Assembly: GCA_900767685.1 (NCBI GenBank) | Contig: CAAGAB010000145.1 | Span: forward strand, 1-6,308 | From: an uncultured Coprococcus sp. | GTDB taxonomy: Bacteria > Bacillota_A > Clostridia > Lachnospirales > Lachnospiraceae | Length of the DNA stretch: 6,308 nucleotides | Direction: 5' to 3' | Shown here: positions 1-6,308 of the stretch, piece after piece | Layout: the number at the start of each line of letters is the position of its first letter | Position numbering within the stretch: the stretch's first letter is position 1 | Translations under genes and position numbers: made by a program | Notes under the pieces: model-generated | Told to the model about the DNA's origin: nothing | Database searches by the model: none | What the model saw: only the letters and a program-made list of their open reading frames with translations

Positions 1-765
1 GTAGACCACGATATCAGCCTCTGCCCACTTAGCCAACTGGTGTTGGATAACTGTCTTGCCGCTTCCGAAAGGTCCCGGAACGGCTGCCACACCACCTTTA
101 GCGATCGGGGAGAATGTATCGATTACACGCTGTCCGGTTACCAGTGGTTTTACCGGCGGCAGCTTCTTCTGATAAGGACGGCCCTTTCGTACCGGCCATC
201 TCTGCATCATCGTCAGTTCTTTGTCACCTTTTTCGGTAGCGATCACTGCTACCACTTCTTCTACGGTAAATGTTCCGGCTTTGATCTCTTTTACCGTTCC
301 TTTTACTCCATAAGGAACCATGATCTTCTGCTGTACAACGATGGTTTCCTGTACAGTTCCGAGTACGTCACCTGCTTCTACCTCATCGCCGACTTTTGCA
401 GCCGGGACAAATTCCCATTTCTTATCACGTTTTAACGAAGCAACTTCCACGCCTCGCTTTAAGTTATTTCCGGAGATTTTCATAATGTCATCCAGCGGTC
501 TCTGGATTCCATCGTATATACTGCTTATAAGTCCAGGTCCCAACTCAACTGACAGAGGCATTCCCGTTGACTCGACCGGTGCTCCCGGTGCAAGTCCTGA
601 TGTCTCCTCGTATACCTGAACTGATGCCTGATCTCCGTGCATCTCTATGATCTCGCCGATAAGTCTGCTCTCACTTACACGCACAACGTCGTACATATTT
701 GCATCACGCATGCCCTCAGCGATGACCAGTGGTCCGGCGACCTTCTTAATCTTTCCTATAGCCAC
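1..765 (-). CDS. ntpA: V-type ATPase catalytic subunit A (N-terminal 255 residues, cut by window edge)
   Basis: This is the catalytic nucleotide-binding subunit of the cytoplasmic V1/A1 head. Three copies alternate with three B subunits, and ATP hydrolysis or synthesis occurs at the A sites. The start is GTG at 765, with an in-frame TAA immediately before it. The next residues, [18 protein letters not shown], are the usual N-terminal beta-barrel opening of the family. About residues 115-185 form the A-subunit 'bulge' (non-homologous region), followed by [11 protein letters not shown] near residue 188. The Walker A loop GPFGSGKT is at residues 231-238, with catalytic Lys237 and Thr238. Full-length relatives are about 590 residues, so less than half is present and the frame is open at the edge. 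The Shine-Dalgarno match AAGGGAG lies 13 nt before GTG, which is long. Unlike ntpG, it strongly prefers ATC for Ile (13 of 19 by hand count). The family call is certain. Confidence 0.97.
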   Translation of the reverse strand, partial: MAIGKIKKVAGPLVIAEGMRDANMYDVVRVSESRLIGEIIEMHGDQASVQVYEETSGLAPGAPVESTGMPLSVELGPGLISSIYDGIQRPLDDIMKISGNNLKRGVEVASLKRDKKWEFVPAAKVGDEVEAGDVLGTVQETIVVQQKIMVPYGVKGTVKEIKAGTFTVEEVVAVIATEKGDKELTMMQRWPVRKGRPYQKKLPPVKPLVTGQRVIDTFSPIAKGGVAAVPGPFGSGKTVIQHQLAKWAEADIVVY

Positions 766-804
766 TTAACAGCTCACGCTCCCTTCTATACTCACTCGCT
801 CCAT
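766..804 (-). CDS. possible 12-codon leader ORF directly before ntpA
   Basis: An ATG at 804 opens a short frame, MERVSIEGSVSC, which stops with TAA at 768-766. That stop directly abuts the GTG of ntpA, in the same frame. Ribosomes ending here could reinitiate on ntpA, which would help because the ntpA ribosome site is poorly spaced. Against this, the only purine-rich site before the ATG (GAGGA, 822-818) is also 13 nt away, and frames this short arise by chance. The ATG lies at the end of the right arm of the stem-loop at 803-883. There is no evidence of peptide function. Confidence 0.18.
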   Translation of the reverse strand: MERVSIEGSVSC

Positions 805-883
805 AGATAATTGCGAATCCTCTTTCCGATATGATTGAGGCAGTTTAGTATATCAATCAGTGGTCGATTTCGCAATTACCTAT
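803..883 (-). promoter_or_regulatory. extended stem-loop in the ntpG-ntpA gap
   Basis: In the transcript, ATAGGTAATTGCGAAATC (883-866) pairs with GATTCGCAATTATCTAT (819-803), with one G-U pair and one bulged A. Inside it, TGATTGA (859-853) pairs with TCAATCA (838-832) around a 14-nt loop. The one non-Watson-Crick position is G-U in the minus-strand RNA but A-C in the plus-strand RNA, which favours a folded operon mRNA over a DNA site. It lies between a stop and a start in an otherwise tight operon, so it may set the stability or translation of the ntpA-B-D part. No T-run follows, so it is not an intrinsic terminator. It matches no riboswitch class that I recognise. Confidence 0.55.
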
Positions 884-911
884 ATCCGCTCGTTTCACCA
901 TTATTTTCTAA

Positions 912-1232
912 TCATTCTTCATTAAATAATATGTCCGAGCCTACAGCCTGCTCAACAGATTTCTTTACTCCCGCTATTCCAGCCCCTGTATTGCCTGATA
1001 TCCCCGGTATGAGAATGATCGCCGGCTTCATAACCTCTCTGTATCTGTCTATCTCTTTATTGAGATCCGAAGCCAGTGCCTCGGTCATATATATGACTGC
1101 ATAATTGTCCTCCGCCAGCCTTTTCAGCAGCGTAACCCCATACTCCGGATCATCTACAGGAAATGTATCCAGGCCCAGAGTTGCAAATCCGTATATACTG
1201 TCATAATCGCCCATAACAGCTATCTTATACAT
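912..1232 (-). CDS. ntpG: V-type ATPase subunit F (NtpG, central stalk)
   Basis: This is the small central-shaft subunit that binds subunit D and, with it, forms the rotating DF axle linking the A3B3 head to subunit C and the K ring. The protein has 106 residues, the normal size. It shows the family pattern: a KIAVMGDYDSIYGF opening, LGLDTFPVDDPE, then ALKRLAE-like and NYAVIYMTE segments of the Rossmann-like domain (about residues 1-78). PAIILIPGISG follows, then a C-terminal helix ending KKSVEQAVGSDILF. The ATG at 1232 overlaps the end of ntpC by 8 bp (ATGTATAA) and has AGGGAG just upstream, so the two are translationally coupled. Ile codons are 8 of 10 ATA, a sharp contrast with ntpA downstream. 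A-type naming calls it subunit F (AtpF/AhaF), which should not be confused with E. hirae NtpF. Confidence 0.95.
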   Translation of the reverse strand: MYKIAVMGDYDSIYGFATLGLDTFPVDDPEYGVTLLKRLAEDNYAVIYMTEALASDLNKEIDRYREVMKPAIILIPGISGNTGAGIAGVKKSVEQAVGSDILFNEE

Positions 1233-2196
1233 ACATCTCCCTTACCCTTTCCCTGATAGCCTCCTCCGGAAGCCGGTTCAGCTTGCATGTCAATATGATC
1301 CTGACTGTCTTTATCTCGTTGAGCCTCGCCAGAATGTACGCCACTATCGGTCCCACCGTAAATGGGTTGTACTTCTGAGGCTTTATCGTCTCTATGATAC
1401 GGTTGTCACACCATCTCTCAAATGCCGATGCCGACTCAGAAAGTGCCTCTGCCCCACCAGCGTATGCTGTATCCGCAAGGTATCTCTCTATCTCCTCCAT
1501 GCCAGCCACCGCAGCCGTCGCCAGCCTGTCAATATCCAGAGTGTTGCACTCCGCCATGGCTCTCTTCATGAAATCCTTGTTTTTGCCTGTCTTCATAGAT
1601 CTCACCGCTATCTTGATATCTGCAACAGCCACCGTCGTCTCTGCATAATCCCTGAGCAGGCTGTCATCTGCCTTCTTTGCAGCCTGCATGATCGCCAGCA
1701 GTGTTCCTCTGTCTATCACAGCATCGCACATCTGACCGTCTCCGGCCTGTGCCATACAGTCCCAGGCCTCCCTTGCGCAGTCTCTCATGTGTTCTGGAAG
1801 TCTGTCCCACGCCTTGTCACTTACGATTGACAACATCTTCTGACCGTCTATCTCGGCATTGTCGAAGAACACATGGGCAGGAGTCTCCCCGGCAACCACA
1901 GTCTTGATCGCCGCCTTGAGATTGTGATACAGATCCGGAAGTCTTACGACATCGAACACGGACATATCATCCACCATCTCGGCCACGGCAGCCCACGTCT
2001 TGTCGGTCTCCGCCCTAAGTATGTCATTTTCATCCATACTGGCATTATCACTATCGTCCCAGCCCTTCTCTATGATGAACTGAACCGCCTTCTTGTAGGA
2101 ATCTGTGGCCACGAGCTGTTCTATGGCCGCCTGACTCATAAGCGACATCTCAAGCGCCCTGATCCTGGCAACCGCATATATATATTTGTCTGCCAT
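1225..2196 (-). CDS. ntpC: V-type ATPase subunit C (AC39/Vma6 family)
   Basis: This funnel-shaped, all-helical subunit sits on the cytoplasmic face of the K ring and receives the DF axle, so it couples head rotation to the membrane rotor. The protein has 323 residues, close to the usual 325-350. The N-terminus MADKYIYAVARIRALEMSLMS is typical of the family. The rest is helical with many conserved acidic and aromatic positions, for example FFDNAEIDG around residue 110. The C-terminal part NPFTVGPIVAYILARLNEIKTVRIIL is the most conserved stretch of AC39 proteins. The start at 2196 has GGAGG 7 nt upstream and follows the ntpE stop by 14 nt. The 3' end overlaps ntpG by 8 bp. Arg residues near the end (RERVREMYV) match the usual tail. 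The identification is secure. Confidence 0.95.
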   Translation of the reverse strand: MADKYIYAVARIRALEMSLMSQAAIEQLVATDSYKKAVQFIIEKGWDDSDNASMDENDILRAETDKTWAAVAEMVDDMSVFDVVRLPDLYHNLKAAIKTVVAGETPAHVFFDNAEIDGQKMLSIVSDKAWDRLPEHMRDCAREAWDCMAQAGDGQMCDAVIDRGTLLAIMQAAKKADDSLLRDYAETTVAVADIKIAVRSMKTGKNKDFMKRAMAECNTLDIDRLATAAVAGMEEIERYLADTAYAGGAEALSESASAFERWCDNRIIETIKPQKYNPFTVGPIVAYILARLNEIKTVRIILTCKLNRLPEEAIRERVREMYV

Positions 2197-2210
2197 CTGC
2201 CTACCTCCAG

Positions 2211-2813
2211 CTATCTGTTATCAACAAATAATAATTCATTTACTTTGTCTGCCAAATGTTCTCTGTTCGCGTCCAGCATCGCCCTGAATGAACAGTTTTC
2301 CTCAATTCCTCCGTAAATGAGAACAAATCCTCCATCTATATCACAGTTCCCATCGGACACCTTCAGGCTTCCTCCATGAGCTGCAGCTATCTGCTCTATC
2401 TGCTTCTCAGTCTGTGGTGTAAGTCGTTTTCTGTCTTTCCCGGAGAAGCATATCTCTCCGCTTTTCGGCTGTACCGACTTCTCCAGACATTTGACGATCA
2501 CCTGAAAATACTTCTCATCCGGAAGCGCCACCATTGCGTCATATGCCTTATCCAGCATATTTCCGATGATGGTCTGTTTTGCCGCAAGTATCGCCTGTCT
2601 CTTCTTGAGTTCTGATGAGGACTTTGCCCTGAATGATCCAGACTTTTCTGCCTGAGCAACCTTCTCACCAGTCTCCTCATTCATCTTATCCACAGTCTTT
2701 TTTGCATTTGCAATGATGGAATCCGCGTTTCTGGCAGCCTGAGCTTCAATCTCTTCAGCTTCCTTCTGTGCTTCCTGAAGGATCTGTTCTACGATTGTAT
2801 CTAATCCTGTCAT
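2211..2813 (-). CDS. ntpE: V-type ATPase subunit E (peripheral stalk)
   Basis: With the coiled-coil subunit encoded by the first gene, E forms the peripheral stalks that hold the A3B3 head still against the I subunit. The start chosen gives 200 residues. Residues 1 to about 95 are a long Ala/Glu/Lys-rich helix (IVEQILQEAQKEAEEIEAQA) that should pair as a coiled coil. About residues 100-200 are the globular head-binding domain, with DIDGGFVLIYGGIEENCSF, the hallmark of the family, and an LDANREHLADKVNELLF end. An ATG nine bases upstream (2822) is in frame, but it touches the Shine-Dalgarno sequence itself and cannot be used well. The ATG at 2813 has ideal 9-nt spacing. It lies 47 nt after the ntpK stop and 14 nt before ntpC. 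Confidence 0.94.
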   Translation of the reverse strand: MTGLDTIVEQILQEAQKEAEEIEAQAARNADSIIANAKKTVDKMNEETGEKVAQAEKSGSFRAKSSSELKKRQAILAAKQTIIGNMLDKAYDAMVALPDEKYFQVIVKCLEKSVQPKSGEICFSGKDRKRLTPQTEKQIEQIAAAHGGSLKVSDGNCDIDGGFVLIYGGIEENCSFRAMLDANREHLADKVNELLFVDNR

Positions 2814-2822
2814 AAAGTACAT

Positions 2823-2829
2823 CCTCCTT
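2823..2829 (-). promoter_or_regulatory. ribosome binding site that fixes the ntpE start
   Basis: A full AAGGAGG is followed directly by an in-frame ATG at 2822 and then by another at 2813. The 9-nt spacing to the second ATG is normal and zero spacing to the first is not, so ntpE starts at 2813. Confidence 0.85.
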
Positions 2830-2860
2830 ACTATCGTCTATTGTGCATGCGCATGAAAAA

Positions 2861-5397
<2,537 letters not shown>

Positions 5398-5418
5398 ATA
5401 TTTACCCCCTTTCCATAT

Positions 5419-5491
5419 TCAAATGTTGATCAAATGTCAATTTCATATCTGCTTGCTGTCTGCTTGCTATCTGCTTGATATCAGCTTGCAA
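5419..5491 (-). repeat. 11-bp direct repeats in the ntpF-ntpI gap
   Basis: On the plus strand, four head-to-tail 11-bp units occupy 5448-5458, 5459-5469, 5470-5480 and 5481-5491 with consensus TCTGCTTGCTA. The first two differ at one position and the later ones at one to four. A second pair, TCAAATGTTGA (5419-5429) and TCAAATGTCAA (5430-5440), has the same 11-bp period but a different sequence. Seven unmatched bases separate the two sets. They fill most of the 97-nt space between the first two genes. They may reflect replication slippage or a series of protein or RNA binding sites; the function is unknown. Confidence 0.75.
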
Positions 5492-5497
5492 GATCGG

Positions 5498-5809
5498 TCA
5501 GCCAACCAGTTCCGATATGATCATGGAGGTGACTTCACCCTCCATGGATGCGGCTCGTTCTCTCAGATGTCCTATCTCTGCCGTGGCAACATCCATAGCC
5601 TTCACCGTCAGCTTTTCCTCCTCTGTCCTGCGGTTTCCCTCAGCGTTTTTCATACTCTCTTTCGCACTCGCCCCTGCAGCCGCTATCATATCTGCGGCCT
5701 CTTTTCTTGCAGCAGCTACTGTATAGTCAGCTTCCTCCCTTGCCTTGCGGACTATCTCCGTAGCCTGGGCTTCCGCATCTGTTATCGTCTTCATAGTCTC
5801 CTGCAGCAT
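5498..5809 (-). CDS. ntpF: V-type ATPase peripheral-stalk coiled-coil subunit (G/H type, NtpF-like)
   Basis: This is the partner of subunit E in the peripheral stalk. The 103-residue product is almost entirely a charged Ala/Glu/Lys/Arg-rich helix (for example AQATEIVRKAREEADYTVAAA) with no membrane segment. This fits AhaH/NtpF proteins, which are about 100-110 residues long. Sequence similarity in this family is low, so the call rests on composition, length and its position as first gene before ntpI, exactly as in E. hirae. The ATG at 5809 was chosen because GGGAGG ends 6 nt upstream. A longer frame from a GTG at 5845 has no ribosome site and would put that Shine-Dalgarno inside the gene. It is the promoter-proximal gene of the operon. 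Databases may label it subunit H or G. Confidence 0.88.
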   Translation of the reverse strand: MLQETMKTITDAEAQATEIVRKAREEADYTVAAARKEAADMIAAAGASAKESMKNAEGNRRTEEEKLTVKAMDVATAEIGHLRERAASMEGEVTSMIISELVG

Positions 5810-5815
5810 AACATT

Positions 5816-5823
5816 CCTCCCTT
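5816..5823 (-). promoter_or_regulatory. ribosome binding site that fixes the ntpF start
   Basis: AAGGGAGG ends 6 nt before the ATG at 5809. This supports that ATG over the in-frame GTG at 5845. Confidence 0.8.
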
Positions 5824-5894
5824 CTGTGAAATTGAGCAGACACACTTTATCAAAGCATCACTTTAGATTATTATGTGAAAACTCAAGTAATATT

Positions 5895-5923
5895 ATTTTA
5901 TAATGATATTGCTATATTGTAAA
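5895..5923 (-). promoter_or_regulatory. probable sigma-A type promoter of the ntp operon
   Basis: On the minus strand TTTACA (5923-5918) and TAAAAT (5900-5895) are separated by 17 bp, in very AT-rich DNA. This gives a start of transcription near 5888 and a leader of about 80 nt to ntpF. An alternative, TTTACA (5938-5933) with TATAGC (5916-5911) at 16 bp, is weaker at the -10. Placement is from consensus matching only. Confidence 0.5.
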
Positions 5924-6038
5924 TAAACATTTTGTAAAGTTTGTACAACCCCCTTGATATTTTTTTATTGTTAATGTACAATGTGACTATGTTGATAATA
6001 CTTATGTTTATCCATTAATCATTTTTCTTCCTTTTAAC

Positions 6039-6080
6039 GCAGTTTGATGTCGAATTATTGATGCATTTCGACGAAACTGC
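6039..6080. repeat. interrupted inverted repeat
   Basis: GCAGTTT (6039-6045) pairs with AAACTGC (6074-6080). Inside it GTCGAA (6049-6054) pairs with TTCGAC (6067-6072), leaving a 12-nt loop and a small asymmetric internal loop (3 nt against 1 nt). No T-run follows the stem on either strand, so it is not an intrinsic terminator. It lies between the operon promoter and the upstream terminator, and could be an operator, an RNA hairpin or a remnant of a mobile repeat. Confidence 0.6.
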
Positions 6081-6082
6081 AT

Positions 6083-6134
6083 AAAAAAAGAACCCATGAA
6101 CAGTCTTGACCAAACTGTCATGGGTTTCTTTTTT
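6083..6134. terminator. strong bidirectional intrinsic terminator
   Basis: AACCCATGAACAGT (6091-6104) pairs with ACTGTCATGGGTT (6114-6126) with a single bulged A and a 9-nt loop. On the plus strand the stem is followed by TCTTTTTT (6127-6134). On the minus strand it is followed by C and seven Ts (6090-6083). Since the ntp promoter lies downstream on the minus strand, it probably ends a minus-strand gene lying right of the window and insulates the ATPase operon. Confidence 0.88.
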
Positions 6135-6158
6135 GTTGTTCTGTTTTTATGCAATGTA

Positions 6159-6308
6159 TAGTAGTTTCTCATGCCAACGGATAACAATAGCTTCTTTTTT
6201 GACTCTCGATTTTTATACAGTGCATAGTAGTTTCTCATGCCAACGGATAACAATAGCTTCTTTTTTGACTCTCGATTTTTATACAGTGCATAGTAGTTTC
6301 TCATACCA
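6159..6308 (-). repeat. 66-bp tandem repeat array (two full copies and a partial third at the edge)
   Basis: Copies at 6159-6224 and 6225-6290 are identical, and 18 nt of a third (6291-6308) match except for one base (CATACC for CATGCC). A decayed copy is visible at about 6124-6158, in the same 66-bp register, with 25 of 35 positions matching. It supplies the right-hand T-run of the terminator. The unit is 22 codons long and open on the minus strand, reading MRNYYALYKNRESKKKLLL and then SVG per copy. No typical ribosome site is visible in the window. It could be the repetitive 3' end of a gene, a 3' UTR or a non-coding minisatellite. Confidence 0.9.

Larger units (their letters stand above)
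5810..6308. other. non-coding upstream region of the ATPase operon
   Basis: No convincing gene is present in this roughly 500-nt stretch. It holds, moving away from ntpF, the 5' leader, an AT-rich promoter region (5880-6000), two TGTACA-centred motifs, an inverted repeat (6039-6080), a bidirectional terminator (6083-6134) and a 66-bp tandem repeat array that runs off the right edge. An open frame of 98 codons (6304-6008, minus strand) passes through the repeats, the terminator and the inverted repeat. It is judged not to be a gene as a whole, although its right-hand part could be the 3' end of a gene beyond the window. Confidence 0.7.

Noticed and set aside
40..435. Plus-strand open frames opposite ntpA, ntpC, ntpI and ntpF (such as 40-435, 1873-2316, 3830-4195 and 5357-5866)
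   Set aside because: They are antisense to secure ATPase genes, have low-complexity or cysteine/histidine-rich translations and no ribosome sites; shadows of the real frames.
2814..2822. ntpE starting at the ATG at 2822
   Set aside because: This ATG directly abuts AAGGAGG with no spacing; the ATG at 2813 is correctly spaced.
5408..5440. Perfect -35 box TTGACA in the ntpF-ntpI gap
   Set aside because: At 17 bp the -10 would be TATGGA, with only three consensus matches, and transcription would start within the ntpI ribosome site, so an internal promoter is unlikely.
5810..5845. Longer ntpF starting at GTG 5845
   Set aside because: It has no Shine-Dalgarno, and it would bury the good GGGAGG site that lies 6 nt before the ATG at 5809.
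6171..6190. CGGATAACAAT resembles half of the E. coli lac operator
   Set aside because: It is part of the 66-bp repeat unit, lacks the other operator half and has no lac-type context; a chance match.
6159..6290. Promoter-like TTGTTA with 18 bp to TACTAT in each 66-bp unit, minus strand
   Set aside because: Each box matches only four of six consensus positions, and transcription would run at once into the terminator at 6126-6083, so a promoter array is not supported.
6008..6304. 98-codon minus-strand open frame with repeated MRNYYALYKNRES units
   Set aside because: It reads straight through the stem and T-runs of a strong terminator and an inverted repeat, and no ribosome site is visible. 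Its openness follows from a repeat unit divisible by three. The array itself is reported as a repeat.

Overview
The window carries most of one operon, transcribed on the minus strand, for a prokaryotic V-type (V/A-type) rotary ATPase. The genes lie in the order coiled-coil stalk subunit (ntpF), ntpI, ntpK, ntpE, ntpC, ntpG (called subunit F in A-type naming) and ntpA. ntpA is cut by the left edge of the window. This matches the start of the Enterococcus hirae ntpFIKECGABD cluster, so ntpB and ntpD are expected just left of position 1. Gene symbols follow the E. hirae ntp scheme, in which the symbol ntpF means the peripheral-stalk subunit and ntpG means the central-stalk subunit F.

The protein sequences, strong AGGAGG-type ribosome sites, moderate GC and frequent ATA codons suggest a Gram-positive anaerobe of the Clostridia, probably Lachnospiraceae. 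The family-level guess is an inference and no genus is claimed. The K subunit keeps every side chain that binds Na+ in the E. hirae rotor ring, so a sodium-coupled pump or synthase is likely.

Layout from right to left, following transcription. At 6159-6308 there are two full copies and a partial third copy of an exact 66-bp tandem repeat, which grade into a strong bidirectional terminator at 6083-6134. At 6039-6080 there is an inverted repeat. A likely operon promoter lies at 5895-5923. ntpF and ntpI are separated by a 97-nt gap filled with 11-bp direct repeats. The ntpI-K-E-C-G genes are tightly packed, with a C/G overlap of 8 bp. A 146-nt gap then separates ntpG from ntpA, and it holds an extended stem-loop whose single mismatch becomes a G-U pair only in the operon's transcript. 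It also holds a possible 12-codon leader ORF ending directly at the GTG start of ntpA.

Together the genes supply the membrane motor (I and K), the peripheral stalk (ntpF product and E), the central rotor connectors (C and NtpG) and the catalytic head (A). No new enzyme system is visible. The unusual material is in the spaces between genes: the structured ntpG-ntpA leader, the 11-bp repeats before ntpI and the 66-bp tandem array upstream.
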